Assembly: GCA_032164245.1 (NCBI GenBank) | Contig: JAVMKO010000001.1 | Coordinates: forward strand, 20,001,603-20,065,602 | Direction: 5' to 3' | Length of the DNA stretch: 64,000 nt | Source: Sternotherus odoratus | Lineage: Eukaryota; Chordata; Testudines; Kinosternidae | In this document: positions 1-10,990 of the stretch, piece by piece | Layout of the letters: each line of letters begins with the position of its first letter | Position numbering within the stretch: position 1 is the stretch's first letter | Position numbers and translations under genes: made by a program | Notes under the pieces: generated by a model | The model's input: only the letters and a program-made list of their open reading frames with translations | What the model was told of the DNA's origin: nothing | The model's database searches: none

Positions 1-839
1 AGCAACATTTTTTTACCTAAACTTTTTAGAGTTAATCTACTTGTGTTAGAAATTAATTTTTTGTTAAACATTAGGAAGCACAAACTTTAATAAATCTATA
101 CATTTTCCTTTAACATAGCAAAAAAGAAAATAGTATAAAATATAAAGCAAAATGAAGTTTAAATGCAGGTTTATGCAAATCCTCTTTGAGGGTAATACAT
201 TTTCATTATATTTGTTTGTGCTTGGGAGACATAGAAACCTGTTGAGATTTATTTGGTTGGATTTAACATTTTGCAGCATAACAAGACATAATATACATTG
301 CTTTTAAGCATTTGGGCTATAATGAATTTATAACTATATTTTAATAATAAATGTGAAAACAAGTTTATAAAAAACGTATTTTATTAACATTAACTTTTCA
401 TGCTAAAGTTTTTCACCTTTGCTTTTTTCCTTTTAAAAAAACCTTTTGATTAATAAAAAATGATCTTTTTGTTTGCAACTGCATTATTTATTGAGGCATA
501 AATATATGCACATGTATTATAATGGAGACCTTTTGAACTTTACAAAAAATGTGTATTATCACGTATATGTTCCAACCATAATATTAGAATAGCACTTAAA
601 GTATTTTTTATAATTGAGTGAGAAACTGGCTTTTGTTGTGACAGTATAAACAAAAATTAGTCAGATGACACACACAACTTACAACTGCTATTTATGCTTA
701 ATGCATACTAATATATATAATATGTTTTGGATAATGCATGTTGTTATGATGTATGCAATAGCCAGCATATGTTGGTCCACAGGATAGTTAGAGACTTAGA
801 AAGGAGATGAGTCAGATGGACATAACTATATAAAGTAAT
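1..839. other. AT-rich intronic sequence, nothing recognised
   Basis: Long A/T runs, frequent stops in all frames and no repeat family that I recognise. Read as intron of the MAGI2 locus only because of the exon at 42708. Confidence 0.5.
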
Positions 840-1310
840 GCATGGTCTAGGGAGGGTGATCAGGAATCCTTGTTCTCTGTTCATACTGGAAGAACAAGGG
901 GATGATTCGTGAAATTAGAAGCTGGTGAAATTCAAAATCAGTAAAAGGAAATACTTCTTTACACACTGCGTGATGAAACTGTGGAACTCACTGTCACAGG
1001 AAGTCATTGAAGCTAACAATTTAAGAAGATTCAAAAAGGGATTGAACATTTATATGGATATCAAGAAAACCCAGAGTTTTTATTAATTTGCATTAAAATT
1101 GTGTGGAGTAATATTAAATTTCATGTTTCAGATCTTAATCAAATCAGGATGAGACATATTGCGGGTCTGGGGGACAGAGTACCGCACACTGGCCTGCTGC
1201 AAGTTCTTGCTCCCTCCTCTGTAGCATCTGCTGCTGGCCACTGTCAAAGACAGAATAGTGGATAACATGGATCTGTGATCTGAACCAGTATGGAAATTCC
1301 TTTATTCTTA
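840..1310 (+). mobile_element. CR1 LINE, degenerate 3' end
   Basis: The first half matches the end of the CR1 reverse transcriptase reading frame (the stretch for '..FFTQ..VNLWNSLP..', here broken). It is followed by a CR1 3' untranslated region with the recognisable 'ctggccactgtc..gacagaata' and 'ctgaaccagtatgg' segments, and ends near ttattctta. The 5' side is truncated, as is usual for CR1. No target duplication was seen. Confidence 0.85.
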
Positions 1311-1734
1311 ATGAGCCAGGACAGCCCCCTGTCTCTGTCTAAACAAAGCAATCAATCTATGTACAGAATTATAGTTTGTGCAGCTTTATGTCCCTTGCTC
1401 ATGAAACAATTATAATACATTTTTTAAGAGCCCTCCTTTACTCCCTCATGATGTGTGTGCTTCCCATGGTTGAGTAATTGTATAATCTTATAGCTGTTGT
1501 TAACTGTCTTGTTGCTAGAGTTGATTGGGATTTTCCAATGAAACACTTTTGTCAGAAAATGCCAATTAATTGAATGCAATAGTGTTCATGGGGAAGGTTT
1601 GGTTTCAACAAATTTTCCCATTTGAAATTTTTGTTTTTTGGGTTGTTGGGGTTTTTTTTGGAAAATTCTGTTAACGTTTTCATTTTTCATTTTCCAGTTT
1701 GAAACAAGTTTTTGTTTTGGAATTGTAATTTATA
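1311..1734. other. Intronic sequence, T-rich before the Helitron
   Basis: Holds T-rich stretches (about 1590-1720) with gaaaatt/ttttcc motifs, possibly an old unrecognised repeat. No coding signal. Confidence 0.4.
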
Positions 1735-1760
1735 TCTATATATATAAAGGTCAAGTGGTG

Positions 1761-1800
1761 TATGTATGTGTGTATGTATGTATGTATGTATGTACGTATG
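1761..1800 (+). repeat. (TATG)n microsatellite
   Basis: About ten TATG units with a few changes, 26 bp inside the Helitron 5' end. Confidence 0.95.
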
Positions 1801-2284
1801 ACTGCGAACTCCTCCCGCACCGTTTGAGCCAGAGACTTGAAATTTGGTACAGTGAGGGGTCTTGGGGTCTAGATGCTGGTAAGGGTCGAAAAATTTTCGG
1901 ATCTCACCTCTGACGCCCCCCAGGGGTGAAAGTCTTTCAGGGCCAATCACATCAGCTGGGCGGTTAGGTGGTGATGATGTCATAATACCCCCCTCCAACA
2001 GACACCTCACTCGCTCAGCTCACCCCTCCCTCCTCCAATGGAACCCCGGAGATCCCTCAGTTCTCTACCCCTCCCCCCTCCCAACGGAACCCCGGAGATT
2101 CCTCCGTTCTCTGCCCCTCCCCCCTCCCAACGGAACCCCGGAGAGCCCTCAGTTCTCTGCCCCTCCCACCTCAACCCCGGACTCCATCAGCTCTGTGCCC
2201 CCCCCCCCCCACCTGCGAAGGTCCCCGGAATCCCTCGGCTCTGGGCCCTCTCCCCGCCTGCGACGGATCTGAGTTGGGTTTGGT

Positions 2285-3560
2285 GGGACGGTAAGTGAGG
2301 TGGGGGTGTCGGGTTCGGTCGGGGGGGTGAGGTGGGGGTGTTGGGGTTGGTCAGGGGGTGTTGCGGTTGGTGGGGGGGTGAGGTGGGGGTGTTGGGTTTG
2401 CTTGGGGGGGTGAGGTGGGGGTGTCGGGTTTGGTTGGGGGTAAGTGAGCCGGGGGGGTGTCGGGGTTGGTCTGGGGGGGTGGGAAGGTGTCGGGGGGGGG
2501 TGAGGGGTGTGGTGTGGGTGTTGGGTTTGGTCTGGGGGGGGGAAGGTGTTGGGGTGGGTGCCCAGACCAAACCCGACACACCCCCCCCGGCTCACTTACC
2601 CCCCCGACCAAACCCGACACCGCCACCTCACCCCCCCACCAACCGCAACACCCCCTGACCAACCCCAACACCCACCCCTCACCCCTCACCCACCCCAACA
2701 CCTTCCCACCCCCCCAGACCAAACCCGACACCCCCTGGCTCACTTACCCCCCGACCGAACCTGACACCCCCACCTCACCCCCCCACACCAATCGCAACAC
2801 CCCCAGACCAAACCTGACACCCCCCGGCTCACTTACCCCCCGACCGAACCCGACACTCCCACCTCACCCCCCCAAGCAAACCCGACACCCCCACCTCACC
2901 CCCCCACCAACCACAACACCCCCTGACCAACCCCAACACCCACACCTCACCCCTCACCCCTCACCCACCACGACACCTTCCCACCCCCCCAGACCAAACC
3001 CGACACCCCCCCGGCTCACTTACCCCCGACCGAACCCGACACCCCTACCTCATCCCCCCAAGCAAACCTGATACCCCCACCTCAACCCCCCACCAACCGC
3101 AACACCCCCTGACCAACCACAACACTCACCCCTCACCCCCCCCAACACCTTCCCACCCCCCCAGACCAAACCCTACACCCCCCGGCTCACTTACCCCCCG
3201 ACCAAACCTGACCCCCCCAAGCAAACCCAACACCCCCACCTGACCCCCCGACCAAACCCGACACCCCCCCCCCCCCGGCTCATGGTGCACTGTGTAGCAC
3301 ACAGATTATTAAATACACTGTTCGGTCGGGGGGTGAGGTGGGGGTGTCGGGTTTGCTCAGGGAGTGAGGTGGGGGTGTCGGGTTTGGTCGGGGGGTGAGG
3401 TGGGGGTGTTGGGTTTGTTTTGGGGGGTCAGGTGGGGTTGTCGGGTTTGGTCGGGGGGTAAGTGAGCCGGGGGGTCTTGGGGTTGGTCGGGGGGGTGGGA
3501 AGATGTCAGGGTGGGTGAAGGGTGGGTGTTGGGGTTGGTCAGGGGGTGTCAACTGTCTGC
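2285..3560. repeat. G-rich/C-rich minisatellite in opposing orientations
   Basis: Units of about 30 bp built on gaggtgggggtgtcgggtt occur G-rich on the + strand at 2285-2562, as the reverse complement (C-rich) at 2563-3290, and G-rich again at 3320-3550. Longer units starting ggctcactta recur at about 2589, 2738, 2826, 3013 and 3184. The arms could fold back on each other, and the G-runs could form G-quadruplexes. The long open frames here are products of the repeat, with proline- or glycine-rich nonsense translations. Confidence 0.9.
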
Positions 3561-3654
3561 CCCCTCCCCACCTCCGACTGACCCGAGCAACGCCGGGCAC
3601 TTATGCTAGTATTTATATAAATGGAAAGTATGTGTTTGTGTGTGTGTGGTAGAG

Positions 3655-4372
3655 AGATCTTCCCTTCTCTCTCTACCTAGGGTAAAGAGAACGGTCTCTC
3701 ATACAAGACCAAATAACTGCAAGCTGCTTTCCCAGCCTAAGTTATTCTTCCCTCCCCCCACCCCCAACACCCCCACTTTACCAGTTAGGTATTGGGGACC
3801 ATGCTGCCACCATTCAAGTGAATCTCCAAGACCCTGGAGGGGGGCACCTGAACTCCCCAACTCCCTTTCCCTCTCTGCCTGAGAGATCGGGACACTTAAC
3901 GCTGCTTCACTCTTCCCTGATTAGCCTTGGAGCCTGCCAGATCCAACGCTTAGATCACTTTACTAGAATTACCAGACAATTCTTATAGGTATAAAAGTTT
4001 AATAAAGAAAAGAACAAGTATACAATTACAATACAACTTCACAGAAATAGAGCTCTCTAACCCCATCCCTCTGAAAGGCTAGTGACACCCTAGATCAGGT
4101 ACAAAAACTTCTGAAATCAAAATGTTACTTACAGTCAGCCTAATCTTAGGAATATAAGGGTGCTTCATCTCTCCCACAGCTAGGAGAGAAGAGAAGAGCT
4201 TTCATAGCTGGAAAAAAGGTTGAGCTCACCCAAAAGCTCTGGGGGAACTGAACCTGACTTCCTGGTTCTTCCTCAAGGTGGGCTGCTCTGACGTCACCCC
4301 CCCCCCTCTCAATTAACCCCTAACAGGTAAAACAACCCTCCCAGGCACTTCACACTTATGACTGTGCATGAA
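3655..4372. mobile_element. LTR remnant, retroviral type
   Basis: Diverged relative of the LTRs at 55397 and 57640: it shares an 'agggtaaag' stretch near the start, a middle part rich in aataaag/aacaagta, 'ttaacccctaacaggt', and an end of the form acttatgac. Boundaries are approximate and the orientation is not resolved. No internal retroviral genes lie beside it. Confidence 0.5.
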
Positions 4373-5214
4373 GGAAAAAGCTGAAATAGAAATGTTTCAG
4401 TAGACTCTACCTAATATTTTAAATCAAACTATTGGTTTGCAAAGGTTTTCAAGATTTTGACAATCTTCCTAATGCAAGGACAGGGCGGGAAAAAATCAAA
4501 CTCTTGTGGGATGGGAAAGTGTTTCCCATGTTGTTCTATTTGATATTCCCTTATGTCATGTCTGAAATTACTGTCATGGGTCCTTAAAATTCCACCTGGC
4601 CCCACAGAAAGTGAGTGTTCTTTTTTTTCAGTATAAGAGCACAATATAATTCAGTAGAAATGACCCTACTGGTGAGGGGCACTTTTAAGCCTCCACTGCT
4701 GTCATGTGTAAGCTCCTCAGGAAAAGGATCATGTTTTTACTTGTATTTGTATGGTGGGTCAGCAAGAACTTGTGGGTGCAATAGGAAATAATAATGGGTT
4801 GTTGATCTTCAAAAGACTTTTTAGTGCTCAACATTTTGAAATTTCCCTTTTAATTTTTGTAATCACTGCATGCACCTTTCCCAATCTGATCCATGCATTG
4901 TAGGGATTTTCAGACCATAAAGGATAGATATCCTGACAGTTCAACAAGAGACATTTCAATCTCAGCTGAAAGTTTGAATGCTATAAAAATAAATAGAAAA
5001 TACAGTATACGTGTGCAAATTACTTTTCCAAAAAGCAAAAGACATTCTTAGCATCTGCCTGTCTACTGATCTTTTGCATTCTTTTTACTACCTATTGTAT
5101 TACCTTATGTAGAATCTGTTTCACATCTAAGTAGTATGTAATGTAATGAAGTTATAACTTTACCCAGTTCAATTTGGCATAGGCTTTAAAATTAAACAGC
5201 TTACATGTATGTAG
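4373..5214. other. Intronic sequence, nothing recognised
   Basis: AT-rich, no open frame of note, no repeat family recognised. Confidence 0.5.
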
Positions 5215-5286
5215 GGTATGTCTATACTACCTGTTGGATTGAGTGGGGGGGTCGATTTATCGCATCTAGTCCAGACACGATAAATC

Positions 5287-6331
5287 ATAGACCCATAGAC
5301 TTTAAGGTCAGAAGGGACCATTATGATCATCTAGTCTGACCTCCTGCAACGCAGGCCACAGAATTTTACCCACCCATTCCTACAATATACCTCACCTATA
5401 TCTGAGCTATTGAAGTCCTCAAATCTTGGTTTAAGGACTTCAAAGTACAGAGAATCCTCCAGCAAGTGACCCATGCCCCCTGCTGCAGGGGAAGGCAAAA
5501 AACCTCCAGGGCCTCTTCCAATTTGCCCTGGAGGAAAATTCCTTCCCGACCCCAATATGGCGATCAGCTGAACCCTGAGCATGTGAGCAAGACTCGCCAG
5601 CCAGACACCCCGGAAAGCATTCTCTGTAGCATCTTAGACCCCATCTCCTCCAACTTTCCATCATATACCACCAGGCCCCTCTATTTCCATAGTCAAGGAT
5701 CAGTTTCCAAAATTATGTTTTCCCATCACACCATCTCCTCCATAAACTTATCAAGCTTCATCTTGAAGCCAGCTAGGTCTTTTGCCCCCACTGCTTCCCT
5801 TGGAAGGTTGTTCCAGAATTTCACTCCTCTAATGGTTACAAACCTTCATCTAATTTCGAATCTAAATTTCCTGTTGACCAGTTTACATCCATTTGTTCTT
5901 GTGGCCACATTAGTACTGAGCTTAAATAATTCCTCTACTTCCATGGTATTTATCCCTCTGAAATATTTGTAGAGAGTAATCATATCTCCCCTCAGCCTTC
6001 TTTTGGATAGGCTATACAAGCCCAGCTCCCTGAGTCTCCCCTCATAAGACAGGTTTTCCATTCCTCGGATCATCCTAGTAGCCCTTCTCTGCACCTGTTC
6101 TAGTTTGAATTCATCCTTCTTAAACATGGGATACCAGAACTGCACACAGTATTCCAAATGAGGTCTCCCCAGTGCCTTATATAATGGTACTAATACCTCC
6201 TTATCCCTATTAGAAATACCTCGCCTAATGCAACCCAAGACCGCATTAGCTTTTTTCACAGCCATATCACATTGGCGGCTCATTGTCATCTTGTGATCAA
6301 CTAATACTCCACGGTCCTTCTCCTCCTCTGT
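5287..6331 (-). mobile_element. CR1 LINE, 5'-truncated, nested in a MITE
   Basis: Read on the minus strand it contains the C-terminal part of the CR1 reverse transcriptase. The open stretch 5846-6289 carries the hallmark blocks '[13 protein letters not shown]', 'EQVQRRATRMIRG' and 'RRLRGDMI'. It is followed by a 3' UTR ending in the CR1 signature (reverse complement of ggtcagaagggaccattatg). Palm motifs A and C (the catalytic aspartates) are missing because of 5' truncation, so it is dead. It must be younger than the MITE it interrupts. Confidence 0.9.
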
Positions 6332-6518
6332 TATCGACGACTGCCACTCCCCCAGTGCTATCCCATCGACTCTGGTACTCTACCTTGGCGAGAGGCACAG
6401 GCGGAGTTGACGGGAGAGCATCAGTTAAGACACTGCGGTGAGGAGAACTAAGTACATTGATTTAAGCTACTTTATTCACATAGCTGAAGTTGTGTATCTG
6501 AGATCAATGTCCCTGTCA

Positions 6519-6545
6519 CCCCCCCCCCACACACACACACACACT
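6519..6545 (+). repeat. C-run followed by (CA)n
   Basis: Ten or more C residues, then about eight CA units, inside the right part of the split MITE. Confidence 0.9.
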
Positions 6546-6563
6546 GTAGACCAGGCCTAAGAT

Positions 6564-7018
6564 ACTTTGATCCCTAAAGTACTGTAGAAAAAATATTAAC
6601 TGATCCACCACTAACATGTATCAGCTGTTGGAACAGTGTACAGTAACACCAAACAGCAGAACAGGAAGTGAGTAAGAATCCCACCCCCAAAATTATAATT
6701 TGTTCAGGTCAGTGGGATAATGCCCTTATTCTTGTCTTTTGCAGATTTAGGTCCAGCAGGAGAAGTGAAGACTTAAAATGCCAGCTTTTAATTTTGTCTA
6801 TTTTTTTCAATCCCTTTCTCACATATGGTTTCCTTGATTGCATGACAAGGTGGGAATCGGGTGCTTTACTCATTAGTTAGTGTGTTGAACTTGTTTAAAG
6901 GCAGGTGAATATTAATTATCATAATTAAAGTAAAACATTTTATGAATGGACAAAGAGGAGTGTGTTTGGTCCTGCCATGCAGGTGTCAAAGTGGATGTGT
7001 CCATGTTATGAAATAAAC
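6564..7018. other. Intronic sequence, nothing recognised
   Basis: No coding signal and no recognised repeat. Confidence 0.5.
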
Positions 7019-7185
7019 CAGGGGTTCTCAAACTTGGGGTTAAAAACTTTTAGCTCCGTGGGACTGACAGCTCCCAGCCCCCATTAAATTAAATTACCTC
7101 CGATTTTTAATGTATAAGGGGGTGTCATACTCAGACTTGCTGTGTGTGAAAGGGGACACTAATACAAAAAGTTTGAAAACCACTG
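7019..7185. mobile_element. hAT-type MITE, 167 bp
   Basis: TIRs caggggttctcaaactt and aagtttgaaaaccactg. Flanked by an 8-bp target duplication, aaataaac (7011-7018) and aaataagc (7186-7193), with 7 of 8 positions matching. No transposase, so non-autonomous. Confidence 0.9.
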
Positions 7186-7659
7186 AAATAAGCCAAACAA
7201 TAATAAGAGAATGTGAATAAGCATAAGGATAATGTGTAAGAATACTTGATGAGTGAGCTTTGAGAAATGCACACAAATATGGTGCTTTCAATCATATCCA
7301 TTACACAACTGTATATAGTGACAATCATTTTATTAACTAATCATTTTTCATGATTTTGAACAAGAATATGCTGAGTTATAATAGCAAATCTTTTTTTTTA
7401 AGTGTTGGAAGTGATTATAGAATTCAGGGCTTAAGCCAGTATCTTTTAGGGGTTACAAAGAGACTTTACTGCATGTCAGGTGATCTCATAACTGTCTAGT
7501 GGTGGGTTTCTATCTCCTTCCTTTGAAACATCTGGTTCTAGCCGTTGAAATGGAATACTGGACTTGGTGGATCATAAATTTAATCCAGTATAGCAATTCC
7601 CCTGTAGGGGACTGCCATATTCACAAATTATGTTCATTTCCTTAGTACATATTATTTGT
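7186..7659. other. Intronic sequence, nothing recognised
   Basis: AT-rich, with no supported feature. Confidence 0.5.
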
Positions 7660-7770
7660 ACTGTGATAGCTCCTGGGAGTCCTGGGCATAGACCAGGACC
7701 CAAGTATGGTAGGTTCTGTACAAACAGAGAACAGAAAGATGGTCTCTGCCTCAAGAAGGTTGCAATCTAA
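7660..7770. mobile_element. Ancient amniote SINE/LINE tail fragment
   Basis: Contains the widely dispersed amniote segment 'ggttctgtacaaacagagaac..agatggtctctgcc..aagaaggttgcaatctaa', which also appears degenerate at 32071, 48425 and 54780. I cannot name the family from sequence alone; CORE-SINE/MIR or L3 type is likely. Confidence 0.55.
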
Positions 7771-8699
7771 GCAAATCTTCCTTATATTTGTTTCTGTGTT
7801 TTACCAGAAGTCATTCTAAATTCATTAAAATAGAAAGGTTGAGAAAAAGGATCTTTACGTGCCCATCTTTTTGATTAAAGGATTATTCTCACTGTGACAT
7901 TTCATTTAACTCTTTTGCATATACAAATGTCCTTTTATTTCATTAGGCCACTGTTTTCCCATCTTCAAAACTGAGGGACACATCACAGTGCTCCGTCCTT
8001 ATTTAAAACAACAACAACAACAACAAGCCATTCACTTAAGGCATCCAAATTTGAAAAATTTGGCCTTGGTTTATAGGGACTTATGGGCTGCATAAATCTT
8101 TCTAACCATGATTATGGATGGAAATTCTGAATTGTCCTATTATTGTGCTAGCAGGTGCTACAAGGCATTTTTACAGTACAAGTACAGAAAAAGGTCATTT
8201 TCCACATTATTTAGAGAGCTATCAAGGCAAACACAGATCGTATAACTTACTAAGTCACACTCAAAGATACCATTGGTTTTCTGGTGTGTTCTACCGATGT
8301 TAAGCTGTATTGCCTACTGGAGAAATATTTTGCCAGGCTCCATGTTCTGTACTGCAGGAAAAGCAATGCCTCATTCATATGAAACATCTTACTCCAGTAG
8401 AAATGTACAAAATATAAAGTAGGTTAAAAATAGTGGAAAACCCACATCTAGCCAAATGTATGATCAGAAAAGGAACACCTAAAATATTTTTAAAATGTGT
8501 GTTAGTGAAACAAGTTAAAATATTTCTTTTCTTTTCTCTGGTAGAGAATACTGGCAAAATAATACTCTATACTTTAAGTCAAAGAATGTCTGAACTGATA
8601 GGAGAAATATTTAAAATGTCATCTAATATATCATTTGAGTTGACAGGTTCCTACATCCCAATCCCTGCAATACATCACTAAACACACTACCATATAATC
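7771..8699. other. Intronic sequence, short (CAA)n
   Basis: Contains a small (CAA)n run at about 8008-8027 and otherwise nothing recognised. Confidence 0.5.
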
Positions 8700-9016
8700 C
8701 AGTGGTGGGCAACCTGCGGCCCATCAAGGTAATCCCCTGGTGGGCTGCCAGACAGTCTATTTACATTTGTATGGTCTCCCACTGCTCCCAGTGGCTGTGG
8801 TTTGCCATTCCCAGCCAATGCCTCCCCAGCTGCGAAGCAGTGATGGCCACAGGGACGTGCCTGCTGCTGCTTCCCGCAGCTCCCATTGGCTGGGAATGGC
8901 GAACCGTGGCCAGTGGGAGCTGCAGGCAGCCATGCAAACGTAAACAAACTGGCAGCCTGCCAGCAGATGACTGACAGGCTGCATGCAGCCCGCAGGCCGC
9001 AGCTTGCCCACCACTG
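8700..9016. mobile_element. hAT-type MITE, 317 bp, GC-rich
   Basis: TIRs of about 20 bp: cagtggtgggcaacctgcgg on the left and its near-complement ccgcagcttgcccaccactg on the right. Flanking 8-mers atataatc (8692-8699) and acataatg (9017-9024) match at 6 of 8 positions, an aged hAT duplication. The interior is partly self-complementary (cagtggctgtgg.. / ..ccgtggccagtg). The open frames on both strands here are by-products of its GC content. Confidence 0.88.
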
Positions 9017-10666
9017 ACATAATGACATCACATTCATCATCACATCCATTCTACAATAAATCTGTGCTAAGTCCTGAAGTCCTTTCTGAGGCGGAACGCT
9101 GACAAGTATTGTAAACTATTGTGTTGGAAATAAATTAATTAGCAAGGAATTAATGATCAAAGTGAGAGTCTATCAAAGAACTTGAGGGCATCGTGTTTAG
9201 AAAAGAGGGCCACACATGTTTAAAGAAATACACAAGCTTCTGTACTTTACTGGATCAGTCTGGTGCTGTGTGCAAGCTCAGTTTTCAAATGCCAGTCCTT
9301 TTTGATGAACTGTGTTCAAGAAAAACTTTTTCCAGTGTGAGAAATGTATCGCTAGAATTCTCTCCTGTCCGAAATGGGTTACGTATTTGTGCTGAAACTA
9401 GGGGCAGGAAGGAAGGAAGGCATCAGACTGAACTACAAAGTTTGCAAACGGTAAGCAATATCACAGTAATCATGTCATCATTGAAATGCAGCTGTTTCTG
9501 GTGTAAAGTCAGGTGCCAATGAGCATATTCAATATTGCACAAAGCTGGGTGACCGAAAAAAGCCTGAGATATGTCACTACTGTTGCATAGTTTCCTTTGA
9601 TATGTTTGTTTTAATGTCCTTGGAGAGCAGATAGGACAATAAATTCCATCACAGCAAATTGCACTGAGCTCAGGATTTTCTTCAGGAGGAAGAGCTGAGT
9701 CAACGCTGCCAATATCTGAACTGGTTCCACAGAGTCTAAGTATTTCAGACCTGATGGATGGCCTGTACAGCTGACTCCTTGAGATCATTAGACTTTAATA
9801 AAGTGAGAACTATATTGGTGGGATTGACATTTGAGGTCAAACTAAAGACCATTCACCCAGAGCTGTGAATACCAATCTACTCGTCCCTTCACCTGTCCCA
9901 TCTCTGCAGATTTTCTGAGAAGCTGGCTAGAGCTGCAGGAATTACATACTTTTACTGCATTATGCTCTCAAGGAGATAATCTAAATGCAATTTGTCTACT
10001 CTATGATGCCTAGCCCACAGCGGAGATTTCAACCCTTCCCTTTGTTGCACTTCTGGTGTATAACTATGATTTCCTAATTACATTTTAAAACCATTTAGTT
10101 TTCTCTTCAGCATCCTCTCACTAGGTGTGCTTCATTCATGTTCAAGAACACTTTGCTATTAATTATTTCTTACATATCTGTAAATAGGTCATTTTCTCTT
10201 TATATATAAAAATTCTCTGGTTAATCAACCATTATTGTCTTGACAGCCTCTTTAAAACATCCACCTGATTGTTTTGTTTCTATAGACTTCATCTACCTCT
10301 GTATTTACAAGGTTGGGGGTTACTTGTGATGTGACATTACTTGCCTATAATTTATACATAAGGAGAAAACTTCTGTTAAAACGCCAGAAGAAAACTACAA
10401 ATTCCTAATATTGAACTGCAACCATATTAAAAAACCCAGCTTGAAATGTGTTTGCTTCCTTACCACCTGCTGCAGCAAGGAAACACAGCGATAAAACCCA
10501 AAATACTGAAAGGCCGTGGTGTCAGCCTCAGGGCAACTGTTGGGAAAGTGACTGTAAAAATCAATCTCCTGTAGCCCAGCAACATCCTCAACCTGTGGGT
10601 GAGTCCTTCACAATCCTAGATGCCTCTTTGTTTCCTGACTTAGAGATGTGGTTCCACACACTAGGC
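9017..10666. other. Intronic sequence, nothing recognised
   Basis: Contains two overlapping open stretches of about 110-120 codons (9193-9522 +, 9423-9788 -) without recognisable domains. They are not supported as genes. Confidence 0.45.
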
Positions 10667-10990
10667 CAGCGGTTCTTAAATTGTGGGTCAGGACCCTGTC
10701 TCACTAGGGGCACCAGGGCTGGCTTAGAGTTGCTGGGGCCCAGGACTGAAGCCAACCTGAGATCCACTGCCCAAGGTGAAAGACTAAGCCCAGAGGCTTC
10801 AGCCCTGGATGCCAGGGCTCAGGTTACAGGCTTCTTACCTGGGGCTGAAGCCCTTGGGATTCGGCTTTGGTCCCCTTGCCCATGGGGTGGGCCTTAGGCC
10901 AGCTCAGACTTTGGTCCCCCTTTCTGGGATCGAATAGTAATTTTTGTTGTCAGAAGACAGTTGCCGTGCAATGAAATTTGAGAACCCCCG
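10667..10990. mobile_element. hAT-type MITE, 324 bp
   Basis: Left TIR cagcggttcttaaattgtgg, right end atgaaatttgagaacccccg. Flanked by a perfect 8-bp target duplication cactaggc (10659-10666 and 10991-10998). The right terminus is eroded at its last bases (ccccg where ccactg is expected). The open frame running through it is not a gene. Confidence 0.9.

Larger units (their letters stand above)
1735..3609 (+). mobile_element. Non-autonomous Helitron
   Basis: The left end begins TCTATATATATAAAGG just after an A. The right end has a short hairpin (CCCG 3582-3585 / CGGG 3594-3597, 8-nt loop), then 8 nt, then CTAG (3606-3609) followed by T. TC at the 5' end, a hairpin about 10 nt before CTAR, insertion between A and T, and no terminal inverted repeats or target duplication are the Helitron hallmarks. 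A (TATG)n run sits close to the 5' end, as in many vertebrate and invertebrate Helitrons. No Rep/helicase reading frame is present, so it would depend on a partner element. Most of the body is minisatellite (2285-3560). Confidence 0.75.
5215..6563. mobile_element. TIR MITE (GTCTAYAC type) split by a CR1
   Basis: The left end, ggtatgtctatactacc, and the right end, ctgtagaccaggcctaag, are imperfect inverted repeats typical of a turtle MITE family. The element's own sequence is 5215-5286 and about 6332-6563; its body ('gataaatc' | 'tcgacgactgcc') is interrupted by the CR1 at 5287-6331. It is non-autonomous, with no transposase frame. Confidence 0.7.

Noticed and set aside
2038..3652. Many overlapping open frames of 80-204 codons on both strands
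   Set aside because: They are readings of the minisatellite in several frames (proline/threonine or glycine repeats) with no domain or conserved start; the DNA repeat explains them.
8687..9049. Several open frames on both strands
   Set aside because: Lie inside the GC-rich hAT MITE at 8700-9016 and translate its self-complementary interior.
9193..9788. Two overlapping frames of 109 and 121 codons on opposite strands
   Set aside because: No domain signal and mutual overlap; not supportable as genes.
10448..10897. 149-codon open frame
   Set aside because: Runs through the hAT element with the perfect cactaggc duplication; composition artefact.
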